This document shows, piece by piece, positions 1-9,065 of a stretch of 64,000 nt of DNA (the first letter of the stretch is position 1; every line of letters starts with the position of its first letter). The stretch comes from JBOFIQ01 sp051654905 (lineage in GTDB: Bacteria > Actinomycetota > Actinomycetes > Propionibacteriales > Propionibacteriaceae), in assembly GCA_051654905.1 (NCBI GenBank), contig JBOFYY010000156.1:248001-312000 (forward strand). Direction: 5' to 3'. The position numbers and the translations under genes are program-made. The notes beneath the pieces were generated by a model, which did no database searches, was not told the DNA's origin, and saw only the letters and a program-made list of their open reading frames with translations.

Positions 1-1073
1 CAGCGTTAAACGAGAACGACTCACAGCATCTCCTTGATCTGATTCGTCAATTACGCAGTCGCGGCGTCACCAGCATTATCATCAGCCACAAACTCAACGA
101 GATTATGGCGCTAGCTGACACCATCACTGTGCTTCGCGATGGACAGACAGTGGAAACCCTGATTGTTGACGAAAACCTCGACGAAGACCGTCTCATTCGG
201 AGCATGGTTGGACGTCCGCTAGACAGTCGCTTCCCTGACTACACCCCAAACATCGGAGAAACTTTCTTCGAAGTGAAAAATTGGACCGTACGTCATCCAG
301 ATATGGCTGAATGTATGGTCAGCAATGACAATTCTTTCTTCGTCCGACGTGGTGAAATCGTTGGTTTTGCCGGTTTGATGGGAGCTGGACGTACTGAACT
401 TGCCCGTTCACTATTTGGTCGTTCCTACGGTAGCTACATTCGTGGGACCATCATCATGGATGGCAAGGAGGTTGTTCTAAAGAACGTCAGCCAAGCCATT
501 AAACATGGTCTTGCCTATGTAACTGAAGACCGTAAAGCTCTTGGTTTTAACCATGTCGACGCTATCAAAGCAACCGTGTCATCGGCTGACCTTGCTCGCA
601 TCACTGAAAATCATCTAATTAGTGATTACAAAGAACATCACGCTGCCGAAGACTACCGTCGATCTCTCAATATCAAAGCTCCTACCGTGGAATCTGCCAC
701 CGAAAAACTTTCTGGCGGTAACCAGCAAAAAGTAGTGCTAGCAAAATGGCTCTTCACTGAACCAGATCTTTTGATCCTTGACGAGCCTACTCGTGGCATT
801 GACGTAGGCGCCAAGTACGAGATTTATAAGATTATCCAGTCTCTTGCCGCCCGCGGAAAAGGCGTAATCCTGATTTCCTCGGAACTTCCTGAACTACTTG
901 GCCTTGCTGACCGTATCTACACCTTAAATGCAGGCCATATCACTGGTTGCCTCGATCGAGCCGAAGCAGATCAGGAAAGCCTCATGAAACTTATGACCCA
1001 AGACGCACGTCGTAGCACCGCTGCGGCAAAGAAGTCTGCTACTACCTCTCAGTCCCAGAACGGAAACCTGTGA
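1..1073 (+). CDS. Sugar ABC transporter ATP-binding protein, MmsA/GguA/XylG type (5' partial)
   Basis: The reading frame is open from base 3, so the gene begins before the window; 356 residues of a usually ~510-residue duplicated ATPase are visible. The first visible residues are the end of NBD1, with the H-loop-like ISHKLNEI. NBD2 follows, with the degenerate Walker A GLMGAGRTE (bases ~378-404), signature LSGGNQQKV and Walker B LLILDEPTRGIDV, all typical of the ribose/xylose/galactose subfamily in which NBD2 Walker A lacks the GKS lysine. It would power sugar import on the cytoplasmic face together with the permease that overlaps its stop codon by 4 nt and the lipoprotein further down. Family is certain; the sugar is inferred only from resemblance of the whole set to multiple-monosaccharide (ChvE-GguAB) systems. 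Confidence 0.9.
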   Translation, partial: ALNENDSQHLLDLIRQLRSRGVTSIIISHKLNEIMALADTITVLRDGQTVETLIVDENLDEDRLIRSMVGRPLDSRFPDYTPNIGETFFEVKNWTVRHPDMAECMVSNDNSFFVRRGEIVGFAGLMGAGRTELARSLFGRSYGSYIRGTIIMDGKEVVLKNVSQAIKHGLAYVTEDRKALGFNHVDAIKATVSSADLARITENHLISDYKEHHAAEDYRRSLNIKAPTVESATEKLSGGNQQKVVLAKWLFTEPDLLILDEPTRGIDVGAKYEIYKIIQSLAARGKGVILISSELPELLGLADRIYTLNAGHITGCLDRAEADQESLMKLMTQDARRSTAAAKKSATTSQSQNGNL

Positions 1074-2326
1074 TGAAGAACTTCAAGGAGATTTTTGGCG
1101 GTAACCTACGTCAGTTCGGCATGCTATTTGCCTTACTAGCACTGGTCGTTTTCTTCCAAATTCAAACTGGCGGAAAACTGTTGACACCAACAAATATGAT
1201 GAACTTGCTCAATGGCAACTCCTACATTCTGATCTTAGCAATCGGCATGGTGCTTGTAATCATCGCTGGACATATTGATCTATCCGTAGGATCTGTTGCT
1301 GCCTTTGCGGGCATCGTTGTGGCTCTCACCATGCGCGACTGGCATTTGCCTTGGTATATAGGTATTTTGCTAGGACTTTTAGTTGGCGCTTTGATCGGCG
1401 TCTGGAATGGTTTCTGGGTAGCTTATGTGCGCATTCCTGCCTTCATCGTTACCTTAGCTAGCATGATGCTTTTCCGCGGCGCTAACCAGCTCGTAGGAAA
1501 GTCAAATACGATTCCGGTCAACGAAAACTTCCAGAAAATTGGTGCTGGTTACCTTCCTGAAATCGGCCCCAATTTTGGTTACAACAACCTTACGCTGTTG
1601 CTTGGTGCAGTATTGATAGTTGCAGTAATAACGCTGGAAGCACGTAGATGGATAGCTGACCGTGGAATAGGTATCGCAGTATCCCCGCTATGGGTTATGA
1701 TCACTCGACTTATTCTTCTGTCCTCAGCAATTGCTTACATCACTTACCTATTCGCCACTGGACGCCCTGGTACTTCCTTCCCAATATCTGGTCTGATCTT
1801 GGCTGCCTTAGTAGCTATTTATACGGTAATTTCACAGCGCACCATCGTAGGACGCCATGTCTATGCAGTTGGCGGAAACGCTCATGCTGCTGAACTATCG
1901 GGAGTTAAAACTCGCCGGATCAACTTCTTAGTCATGATGAATATGTCTATTCTCGCGGCACTCGCCGGCATGGTTTTCGTTGCACGTTCTACCGCTTCAG
2001 GTCCTTTCGACGGCAACGGCTGGGAACTTGACGCTATCGCTGCGGTATTCATTGGTGGTGCCGCAGTTGCTGGTGGCGTCGGCACCGTCGTCGGTTCTAT
2101 GATCGGCGGTCTGGTAATGGCGATCCTCAATAACGGACTACAGCTACTAGGAGTAGGAGCTGACTGGACACAGATCATCAAAGGACTCGTGTTGCTGTTA
2201 GCTGTCGCTTTCGATGTTTATAACAAACGTCAAGGAAAGCCTTCCATTATTGGCCTACTTATGAGAGGCCGCACAAAGCAGACATCAGCTACCGAAGCTG
2301 TTGCCGAACAAGGGCCGGCTCAGTAA
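1070..2326 (+). CDS. Sugar ABC transporter permease, GguB/MmsB/XylH type
   Basis: A 418-residue polytopic protein with about ten or more hydrophobic segments, the first near residues 17-33. It belongs to the branched-chain/ribose-type permease family: the EAA-like cytoplasmic region GRHVYAVGGNAHAAELSGV is near residue 262, and Gly-rich helices (AAVFIGGAAVAGGVGTVVGS) follow. The length matches the ~400-residue permeases of multiple-monosaccharide importers, longer than RbsC (~320). Its ATG overlaps the stop of the ATPase gene by 4 nt (ATGA), which indicates translational coupling. It should form the membrane channel for the sugar delivered by the downstream lipoprotein. Confidence 0.9.
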   Translation: MMKNFKEIFGGNLRQFGMLFALLALVVFFQIQTGGKLLTPTNMMNLLNGNSYILILAIGMVLVIIAGHIDLSVGSVAAFAGIVVALTMRDWHLPWYIGILLGLLVGALIGVWNGFWVAYVRIPAFIVTLASMMLFRGANQLVGKSNTIPVNENFQKIGAGYLPEIGPNFGYNNLTLLLGAVLIVAVITLEARRWIADRGIGIAVSPLWVMITRLILLSSAIAYITYLFATGRPGTSFPISGLILAALVAIYTVISQRTIVGRHVYAVGGNAHAAELSGVKTRRINFLVMMNMSILAALAGMVFVARSTASGPFDGNGWELDAIAAVFIGGAAVAGGVGTVVGSMIGGLVMAILNNGLQLLGVGADWTQIIKGLVLLLAVAFDVYNKRQGKPSIIGLLMRGRTKQTSATEAVAEQGPAQ

Positions 2327-2383
2327 CTGAACCGCTGCTCCCATCTTTCCATATTTATCCAACCAACTAACAAAGGAAAAATC

Positions 2384-3475
2384 GTGAAGCGACTCCTTAC
2401 AGTCACCGCGGTGGTAATGTCCGGCGCTCTCAGCCTCACTGCATGTGGCGGTGGACGATCTGACTCCTCTGCTACTCAGACTGCTTCCAAAGCAGGTTTC
2501 GAAAAGGGCGCCCTCATCGGCGTAGCGCTACCCCAAAAGACCTCAGAAAACTGGGTTCTTGCCGAAAGCCTATTCAAAGATGGCCTCAAAGAAGCTGGTT
2601 ACCAAGCTGACGTTCAGTTCGCTAATGGTGGCGTATCTGATCAGCAGAACCAGATCCAGGCTATGGTCGCTAAGGGCGTCAAGGTCATCATCGTTGGCGC
2701 TATTGACGGCTCCCAGCTAGGCACCCAGCTCAAAGCTGCTAAAGATGCTGGCGCCACCATCATTGCTTACGATCGTCTGATCAAGAATACTGACGCCGTT
2801 GATTACTATGCCGCCTATGACAATTTCAAGGTCGGCGAGCTACAGGGGCAGGCACTTCTCGACGGTCTCAAAGCCCGTAAAGGCAATGGACCTTACAATA
2901 TTGAACTAATCGCCGGTTCCCCTGACGACGCCAACTCTCAGGTCTTCTTCGATGGCGCCATGAGTATCCTCAAGCCCAAGATTGACGACAAGACGCTGAC
3001 CGTCAAGTCCGGACAGACCTCCTTCTCGCAGGTTTCCACTCAAGGTTGGAAAGCTGAAAATGCTCAAAAGCGCATGGATACAGTTCTTTCAGGAAGCTAC
3101 GCCTCCGAAAAACTAGACGGCATCCTCTCCCCTAACGACACCCTAGCTCGCGCTGCCTTGACCTCCATCAAAGCAGCTGGCAAGGAAACTCCCGTCATCA
3201 CCGGGCAGGACTCCGAGGTTGAATCAGTCAGGTCGATCATGGCTGGCGAACAGTACTCAACCATCTACAAAGACACCACTGCTTTAGTTAAGCACTCAAT
3301 CACCATGGTGAACGATCTGCAGCAGGGCAAAAAGTGTGAGGTCAATGACGAGAAGTCCTACAACAACGGTGTCAAAGTTGTTCCGGCTTACCTACTCAAG
3401 CCAGTCATCGTCACAAAAGACAATGCTGCTGAGGTCTACAAAGAAGATAAGATCCTAGCGCCACTAGCTAAGTAA
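2384..3475 (+). CDS. Sugar-binding lipoprotein of ABC importer, ChvE-like
   Basis: A 363-residue periplasmic-binding-type protein. Residues 1-20 form a lipoprotein signal (Lys/Arg start, hydrophobic core, lipobox LTAC with Cys21), so the mature protein is probably lipid-anchored to the outer face of the membrane. The rest is the type I binding-protein fold: IGVALPQKTSENW, a QNQIQAMVAKGVKVIIVGAID segment split over residues ~87-107, and the later hinge motif SPNDTLARAALTSIKAAG. The GTG start has AAAGGA about 8 nt upstream. It closes the operon after the permease and is followed directly by a strong terminator. ChvE-type ligands are xylose, glucose, galactose or arabinose; the ligand here cannot be read from the sequence. 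Confidence 0.88.
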   Translation: MKRLLTVTAVVMSGALSLTACGGGRSDSSATQTASKAGFEKGALIGVALPQKTSENWVLAESLFKDGLKEAGYQADVQFANGGVSDQQNQIQAMVAKGVKVIIVGAIDGSQLGTQLKAAKDAGATIIAYDRLIKNTDAVDYYAAYDNFKVGELQGQALLDGLKARKGNGPYNIELIAGSPDDANSQVFFDGAMSILKPKIDDKTLTVKSGQTSFSQVSTQGWKAENAQKRMDTVLSGSYASEKLDGILSPNDTLARAALTSIKAAGKETPVITGQDSEVESVRSIMAGEQYSTIYKDTTALVKHSITMVNDLQQGKKCEVNDEKSYNNGVKVVPAYLLKPVIVTKDNAAEVYKEDKILAPLAK

Positions 3476-3487
3476 CAACCTTCTTGA

Positions 3488-3529
3488 TGTTGTGCCCCGG
3501 TCTTTAATAGATCGGGGCACAACATTTTT
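3488..3529 (+). terminator. Rho-independent terminator of the sugar importer operon
   Basis: Arms at 3488-3503 and 3509-3524 pair over 16 positions (TGTTGTGCCCCGGTCT with AGATCGGGGCACAACA, one mismatch-like position near the loop), loop of about 5 nt, then a TTTTTA tail. It lies 13 nt after the binding-protein stop codon. Confidence 0.9.
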
Positions 3530-3630
3530 ATCAGCATTTCTATAAAAGCAATGTATAGCTAAAAGACCGATATTTCTCAGTAACTAGCTAGGCTAGGAAA
3601 CGACATCTTTTCGCTTGAACGGAGCTTACG

Positions 3631-5127
3631 TTGGCTGAGCCTCAAACTATTCGCAAACCTATCACCACACCCAAACAAGGTAGCGCTGACGTCGGCGTCA
3701 TCGGGATGGGAGTCATGGGAACAAATCTGGCACGCAATATTGCTCGTCATGGCTACAAGACTGCGATCTGGAATCTTGATCCAGCCCGAACTGCTGCTGT
3801 TGCTGCCGAGTTTGCTACCGAAGGCACTTTCCTTCCCGCTGAAACTCTCGCTGACTTTGTAGGCTCTCTAAAGAAACCAGCTGTCGCTATCATGATGGTT
3901 ACTGCTGGCAAGCCGGTAGATATTGTTAACAGCCAGCTTAAAGAACTTATGATTGCCGACGATATCATCGTCGATGGCGGCAATTCTTTCTTTAAAGACA
4001 CTATCCGCCGAGAAGCTGAACTACGCGATGCTGGACTGCACTTTTGCGGTATTGGCATTTCTGGTGGCGAAGTAGGGGCTTTAAAAGGTCCCTCAATTAT
4101 GCCGGGTGGATCAGACCATGCTTATGCTGCACTCGGACCGATCCTAGAAGCTATTTCAGCCCATGTTGCTGATGAACCATGTTGCGCGCACATGGGAACT
4201 GATGGCGCCGGACATTTCGTAAAAATGGTGCATAACGGCATCGAATACGCCGATATCGAGTTCATCGCTGAAACCTATGACTTGATGAAAGCCATCGGAA
4301 TGGACGCAGCCCAAATGGCTGATACGTTCCGTACCTGGAATTCTGGAGAGCTTAAAAGCTACCTCATTGATAGCGCCGCCGAAGTACTAGATCAAGTTGA
4401 CGCTACTACCGGAAAACCCTTATTAGATGTCATCAAAGATCGTTCTCAAATGAAGGGAACGGGAACTTGGACCGTACAAGAAGCCCTCAACCTCGGAGTT
4501 CCCGGAACAGTTATTGGAGAAGCAGTTTTTGCTAGAAGCCTCTCGTCACAAGATTTATTACGCGCTAAAGCACAGCAAGTTTTGACTGGTCCAGAACGTT
4601 GTCTTCCAGCAGACTATGACCGGAAACAATTCCTAACAGAGCTAGGACAAGCACTTTTTGCTGCCAAAGTTATCGCCTACTCACAAGGATTGGATCAGAT
4701 CCAAGAAGCTAGTCGGGTTTATAACTGGAATATCCGCATTGATGAAGTTGCCAAGATTTGGCGTGATGGCTGCGTTATCCGAGCTGGGTTACTAGAGCAG
4801 ATCCGCAATGAATACACCGCAGATGCTGAGCTAGTTTCACTGATGTGCGCTCCTGATATTGCTGTCAAACTTAGCTCTTACCAAGATTCGTGGCGACGCG
4901 TCGTCACCACCGCAATTTCGATGGGGATTCCAGTTCCTGGTTTTGCCACCGCTTTGGCTTACTACGACGGTGCTCGCGCTACTCGACTACCTGCCTCAAT
5001 GGTGCAAGGACTTCGGGACTTCTTCGGCGCCCACACTTACGAGCGTATAGATTCTCCTGGCCATTTCCATACAAATTGGTCGCAAGATCGTAGCGAAGAA
5101 AAATTACCTGACCCAGTCCAACACTAA
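3631..5127 (+). CDS. gnd: 6-phosphogluconate dehydrogenase (decarboxylating)
   Basis: Catalyses oxidative decarboxylation of 6-phosphogluconate to ribulose 5-phosphate with NADP+ in the cytosolic pentose phosphate pathway. 498 residues, close to the family's ~480. The Rossmann motif GVIGMGVMGTNLARNIARHG is near residues 22-41; the substrate-binding signature ISGGEVGALKGPSIMPGG is near 148; the catalytic Lys/His region HFVKMVHNGIEYADIE is near 196, and the C-terminal all-helical dimer domain is complete. The start is TTG with GGAG about 9 nt upstream. It is monocistronic, converging on the thioesterase gene across a hairpin. Confidence 0.96.
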   Translation: MAEPQTIRKPITTPKQGSADVGVIGMGVMGTNLARNIARHGYKTAIWNLDPARTAAVAAEFATEGTFLPAETLADFVGSLKKPAVAIMMVTAGKPVDIVNSQLKELMIADDIIVDGGNSFFKDTIRREAELRDAGLHFCGIGISGGEVGALKGPSIMPGGSDHAYAALGPILEAISAHVADEPCCAHMGTDGAGHFVKMVHNGIEYADIEFIAETYDLMKAIGMDAAQMADTFRTWNSGELKSYLIDSAAEVLDQVDATTGKPLLDVIKDRSQMKGTGTWTVQEALNLGVPGTVIGEAVFARSLSSQDLLRAKAQQVLTGPERCLPADYDRKQFLTELGQALFAAKVIAYSQGLDQIQEASRVYNWNIRIDEVAKIWRDGCVIRAGLLEQIRNEYTADAELVSLMCAPDIAVKLSSYQDSWRRVVTTAISMGIPVPGFATALAYYDGARATRLPASMVQGLRDFFGAHTYERIDSPGHFHTNWSQDRSEEKLPDPVQH

Positions 5128-5148
5128 GTTCTAGAGTTTCGCTAACTA

Positions 5149-5184
5149 AGTGGTGGGGAAATCAGCTAAGAGATCCTCACCACT
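5149..5184. terminator. Bidirectional hairpin terminator between gnd and thioesterase gene
   Basis: Arms 5149-5159 and 5174-5184 (AGTGGTGGGGA / TCCTCACCACT) form an 11-bp stem with one G-U pair between convergent genes. T-rich sequence follows at 5194-5203 on the plus side. Confidence 0.75.
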
Positions 5185-5215
5185 ACGAAATAGCTATTTT
5201 CTTCTGAACAACTCT

Positions 5216-6037
5216 CTAGCTAGTTGTTAGAAATTGCTGTAGTTTTTCTCGCACTGAATCTGGAACTACTACTGGCTTACCAACTAGATCAGCGCAAACT
5301 AAAACACAGGTGCTGTTTGCATATACCGTGCCGGTAGCGTCAACAATGTCAGCAACCATTGTTACCGAACTGCTTCCTATCTGAGCTACCGCACTCCGCA
5401 CAACATAATCTGGTATCGAAAAAGACATCGGATTTTTATAAGAAATATCGTGTCGCGCAATGAACCAGATATATCCGGCGCCACTATCGTGCCCAACCAT
5501 AGCGATACGCGCTTCTTGGAAGTAATCAAGAAAAATTACGTTATTGACATGCTTAAAATAATCTTGATCGCTCCACCGTACTCGTAACTGATGCTGGAAA
5601 GCGTTTTCCCCAACTGTCGTTGTGATCACTGAGCGCAACGGAGCAACTTCAGCAAGATGAGCCAGCAGATGACTACGCTCATCGTCGCGCAGTCGTCGAG
5701 CTTTCTGCGTAGCCGCATCGATAGGACAGCAGGTGGTACGTGCCCTAGCGCATACCGCATCATCGTGTTTTAGCTCATAGGCTAGTTCAAATGTTCCGGC
5801 CCCCACCTTGGATATCACAGTCTCAACTACTACTGGCTGTAGCGAGTAAGCGATAGGTCGCACATATTCCACTTGATGATTAACTACGACGACCCCCTCA
5901 TCAAGCAAAGCGGAACTACTACCATCGCGTAACAGCGCTACTCGCGCTTCCTGTAAATAGCCAAGATAGGTGACGTTATTAATATGCTGTTGCGCATCAA
6001 GGTCACTCCAGCGGATTGGAACTTCGTAGCGAAACAC
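5216..6037 (-). CDS. Tandem hot-dog acyl-CoA thioesterase
   Basis: About 273 residues made of two 4HBT-type hot-dog domains in one chain. The first repeat has RWSDLDAQQHINNVTYLGYL near its start, and the second has RWSDQDYFKHVNNVIFLDYF near residue 155: the same motif with the catalytic Asp and His-Asn-Asn. Each repeat is about 135 residues, so the gene looks like an internal duplication. It should hydrolyse acyl-CoA thioesters in the cytosol. I placed the start at GTG 6037 because a GAGGGTGA Shine-Dalgarno lies 8 nt upstream and homologous domains begin just before the RWSD motif; an upstream in-frame TTG (6079) would overlap fadD. It follows the acyl-CoA synthetase gene by 4 nt, so the pair probably balances acyl-CoA and free acid. 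Confidence 0.88.
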   Translation of the reverse strand: MFRYEVPIRWSDLDAQQHINNVTYLGYLQEARVALLRDGSSSALLDEGVVVVNHQVEYVRPIAYSLQPVVVETVISKVGAGTFELAYELKHDDAVCARARTTCCPIDAATQKARRLRDDERSHLLAHLAEVAPLRSVITTTVGENAFQHQLRVRWSDQDYFKHVNNVIFLDYFQEARIAMVGHDSGAGYIWFIARHDISYKNPMSFSIPDYVVRSAVAQIGSSSVTMVADIVDATGTVYANSTCVLVCADLVGKPVVVPDSVREKLQQFLTTS

Positions 6038-6041
6038 TTTC

Positions 6042-7907
6042 CTATTCACCCTCAATATCAGCATCGTAAAGCGAGTCAACTACATTGATATAGCGCTCAA
6101 CAACAGCACGCCGACGCACCTTCATATTGGGAGTCATCATTCCTGAGGAAACATCTAATTCGTGATCAAGAATCGCAAATCTTTTAACAGTTTCCCACTT
6201 TTCCAAGTGCGTATTGGCTCGATCAATACCTCGTTGAATGGAAGCTCTAATCTCTGGAAGCTGAGTTAATTCTTCGTAGGGTTTATCGATATTACGCTTC
6301 TGCGCCCATTTTGCTAAGAGCGGACGATCCAAAGTTACAATTGCCGCCACATATTTACGACCTTCTCCAACTGCCACAACATTGCTCAAATACGGAACGT
6401 TAGCCGAAACAACTGCTTCGACTTCCTGCGGTGACACATATTTACCGCCAGAAGTTTTCATGAGATCTTTTTTGCGATCGGTGATAACTAAGAAATTATC
6501 GTCATCAAGATAACCAATATCTCCGGTACCTAACCAACCATCTAGGTAGCTCTCTTGGTTAGCTTTTGGATTATTGTAGTAGCCCCGTGAAATCGACGGT
6601 CCGCGCAATAAAATTTCACCATCGTCAGCAATTTTTACTTCATTGCCTGGACAGATACGTCCCACAGTTCCGAACCGAGGTTGATCCGCCCAAGTAAAGA
6701 AAGCAATCGCAGTGCTTTCGGTAGAACCGTAGCCTTCTTGCAGCGTAAGTCCTGCTGAATAAAACCACTGCTGCACTTGCGGCGATAATTTTGCTGAACC
6801 AGAAATTAAAACTCGGATATTGCCGCCTAATTTAGCGCGGAATTTAGCAAAGACTAGTTTGTCAGCAAGTAAATACCTAGCTGCAATAGCTCGCGGCATA
6901 GGTATTCCAGCTACACGATAGGGATATGCCTCTCTACCTACCGAGAATGCCCACCGGCTCATTTTCCCTTTAATTCCCGAGCGCGGAGCTGCGGTCATTA
7001 CGGCGGCTCGCACCTTTTCAAAAATACGCGGTGCGCCACACATTGCGGTGGGTTTAAGAATGCCAAGGTTGGATACGATCTTGTCTACCCGACCATCGAT
7101 AGCGCTAGGAGTGTTGTAGAACATATCGATCACGATTAGGTCTTTACCGAAGACGTGAGACATTGGTAGCCAAATGTAATGAACATCATCTTGTCCCCGT
7201 AGCAGATCAAGAGTTTTCATTGATGCTGCTTGATAAACCCAATTATCGTGAGTCAGTTCTACGCCTTTAGGGCGCCCAGTAGTACCTGAGGTGTAGATCA
7301 GCGTCGCAAGAGTATCGGGGGTCACCTGGGAGCTAGCTGCAGCTACACAAGTAGGTTCGGCAGCTAATTTCTCTGCCCCACGCCGTTGCAGTTCTGCCCA
7401 AGTTATGACTCTAGGATCATCGCCAGGTTCACCGTCGAGAAGAATAATGTGCTGTAGCTGATCTGGCGGCAGTGTTGAAGTTAAAACTTTTTGCAGAATC
7501 TTTTGATTCTCAATCAGTGCTACCCGGGATTGGGAGTCCACCAAAATATATTCAACATCTTCTACGTTGGTGTTGGGATAGATCGTCGTCGTCGCTCCAC
7601 CAATACAGTTATTGGCAAGGTCTGCAATAACCCACTCGATGCGAGTATTAGCTGCAATAGCAAGACGTTGCTCGTAGCCGACTCCCAAAGAAAGTAGTCC
7701 TGCTGCTACGCATTCGACCCATTCTTTAGCTTCACGCCATGTCACATCCACCCATCGCTCAGAAATATCTGGGTACTTATACCCAATATCGTCTGGATTT
7801 TCAGTCGCCCGCAACATCAAAGTAGCGGGAATAGAACTTGGGCGGTTCGCTAAGATCGCAATGTGCAATTCAGACAAACCTTCGCGATTAAATTCGGGCA
7901 TCTGCAC
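6042..7907 (-). CDS. Long-chain fatty acid-CoA ligase (AMP-forming), FadD15-like
   Basis: Activates a fatty acid with ATP and CoA through an acyl-adenylate. 621 residues, typical for the long-chain ACSL subfamily. Visible motifs: P-loop YTSGTTGRPKGVELTHDN near residue 206, GYGSTESTAIAFFTW near 395, the ATP-ribose Asp in GWLGTGDIGYLDDDNF, the hinge ITDRKKDLMKTSGGKYVSP and the C-terminal lysine domain. The listed start is a GTG at 7907; an ATG two codons on (7901) is equally possible. It is the first gene of a two-gene leftward unit with the thioesterase. The promoter should lie in the 405-bp gap shared with the divergent cobalamin operon. Confidence 0.92.
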   Translation of the reverse strand: MQMPEFNREGLSELHIAILANRPSSIPATLMLRATENPDDIGYKYPDISERWVDVTWREAKEWVECVAAGLLSLGVGYEQRLAIAANTRIEWVIADLANNCIGGATTTIYPNTNVEDVEYILVDSQSRVALIENQKILQKVLTSTLPPDQLQHIILLDGEPGDDPRVITWAELQRRGAEKLAAEPTCVAAASSQVTPDTLATLIYTSGTTGRPKGVELTHDNWVYQAASMKTLDLLRGQDDVHYIWLPMSHVFGKDLIVIDMFYNTPSAIDGRVDKIVSNLGILKPTAMCGAPRIFEKVRAAVMTAAPRSGIKGKMSRWAFSVGREAYPYRVAGIPMPRAIAARYLLADKLVFAKFRAKLGGNIRVLISGSAKLSPQVQQWFYSAGLTLQEGYGSTESTAIAFFTWADQPRFGTVGRICPGNEVKIADDGEILLRGPSISRGYYNNPKANQESYLDGWLGTGDIGYLDDDNFLVITDRKKDLMKTSGGKYVSPQEVEAVVSANVPYLSNVVAVGEGRKYVAAIVTLDRPLLAKWAQKRNIDKPYEELTQLPEIRASIQRGIDRANTHLEKWETVKRFAILDHELDVSSGMMTPNMKVRRRAVVERYINVVDSLYDADIEGE

Positions 7908-8083
7908 CTAGCGATCCTACGAGCATCAACTTACTTAAGTAGGGAATAGACTCACATTATTTCGTAATCACAATCATTCTTGTTTGGTTCCTACAGAAGA
8001 CCGCCATCAAGATTGTTGATTGCCTCACATTCCAGATGCCCTAAAGTTTTACAGTTACCCCGTCAATCTCGTAGGCAGCTGTG

Positions 8084-8116
8084 AAAGCTAGCGGTAACTA
8101 AATCCGGCTAGCTTTT
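8084..8116 (+). other. Hairpin with T tail in the fadD-cbiL intergenic gap
   Basis: Arms 8084-8092 and 8107-8115 (AAAGCTAGC / GCTAGCTTT) form a perfect 9-bp stem with a 14-nt loop, followed by TTTTCTC on the plus strand. No plus-strand gene ends before it. It could end a short leader or small RNA upstream of the riboswitch, or be antisense read-through protection. The rest of 7908-8150 shows no open reading frame I would support. Confidence 0.45.
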
Positions 8117-8149
8117 CTCATCTAAAAGACACACGTTTCGGCACAACGC

Positions 8150-8275
8150 TAGGTAAAGTGCAATACTGACCTGAACAACTCTCAAATCTGAGGAACACCG
8201 GTGAGTCATTTCTGACAAGTCCGGGGCGGTCCCGCCACTGTTAGCGCATGAGCGTAAGCCAGGAACTCAGCTGAG
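8150..8275 (+). promoter_or_regulatory. Cobalamin riboswitch upstream of the cbiL operon
   Basis: The conserved core is visible in order: GAACACCGGTGAGTC near 8190, the B12 box GGCGGTCCCGCCACTGTT at 8225-8242, and AAGCCAGGAACTC at 8256-8268. The operon downstream makes cobalamin, as expected for this class. Palindromic CTCAGCTGAG (8266-8275) and later CTGAGA before the cbiL start could form the expression platform. The 5' limit is approximate because the peripheral stems are not obvious. Confidence 0.88.
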
Positions 8276-8312
8276 AGTAGACCCCCTAGCAGTCGAGAGA
8301 ACTGAGACGGTC

Positions 8313-9065
8313 ATGAATACACTTCATGCTGCCCACCCGTTACGCCTAATTGGTGTCGGGGTAGGCCCAGGTGACCCAGAAATGGTCACCCTTCAAGCAG
8401 TACGCATTTTCCGCGAATCTGACGTTATTTTAGTGCCCGCCACTGAGGCTAGTGCTGACGGCCCGGGTAGATCTGAACAAGTTGTATTAGCAGCTTGCCC
8501 AGAAGTTGCTGAGAAAATTCGTCGCGTACCTTTTTCTATGGCTGACCCCCGCGGAGTAACCCAGCGTCGCTCCGAAGCATGGGAAACCAGCGCTACAGCA
8601 GCTTTAGCTGCTTATGCCGAAGGCGCTACTACAGTTTCACTAGCAACTATTGGAGATCCCAGCGTTTTCTCCACCTTCAGCTACCTTGCTGGCACGGTAC
8701 GCAACCAACAGCCCGACGTAGTAGTAGAGCTAGTTCCTGGCATCACCGCCATGCAAGCCTTAGCTGCAACTTCCCAAACTCCCCTCGTCGAAGGTCGAGA
8801 AGTACTAGCCCTAGTGCCTATGACTGCTGGGGTAGATACTGTCAAAGCTGTTGCTCAAGTTGCTAGCACTGTTGTGGTTTACAAGAGTGGACGTAAAGCT
8901 GGCGAGCTACACGACGCCCTTGCCGACCGAGAAGCTATTGTTGGAACCGATATTGGACTTCCGCAGCAAACCCTCGTCGCTTTGTCTGAAGTCGGCGATA
9001 AGCTGCCCTACTTTGCCACAGTACTTTCTGCACCAAAACGAGATATTCCAGGAGGATCTCTGTGA
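8313..9065 (+). CDS. cbiL: Precorrin-2 / cobalt-factor II C20-methyltransferase
   Basis: A 250-residue SAM-dependent tetrapyrrole methylase that methylates C20 of (cobalt-)precorrin-2 in corrin ring synthesis. The N-terminal GVGVGPGDPEMVTLQA (residues ~14-29) is the family SAM-binding loop; IGDPSVFSTFSYL near residue 111 and VPGITAMQALAA near 140 follow. Length fits CobI/CbiL (~240). Because the cluster holds cbiX and cbiG, the anaerobic name is preferred. It is the first gene after the riboswitch; the ATG has only a weak GAGA upstream, so translation may depend on leader folding. It overlaps cbiF by 4 nt (GTGA). Confidence 0.92.
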   Translation: MNTLHAAHPLRLIGVGVGPGDPEMVTLQAVRIFRESDVILVPATEASADGPGRSEQVVLAACPEVAEKIRRVPFSMADPRGVTQRRSEAWETSATAALAAYAEGATTVSLATIGDPSVFSTFSYLAGTVRNQQPDVVVELVPGITAMQALAATSQTPLVEGREVLALVPMTAGVDTVKAVAQVASTVVVYKSGRKAGELHDALADREAIVGTDIGLPQQTLVALSEVGDKLPYFATVLSAPKRDIPGGSL

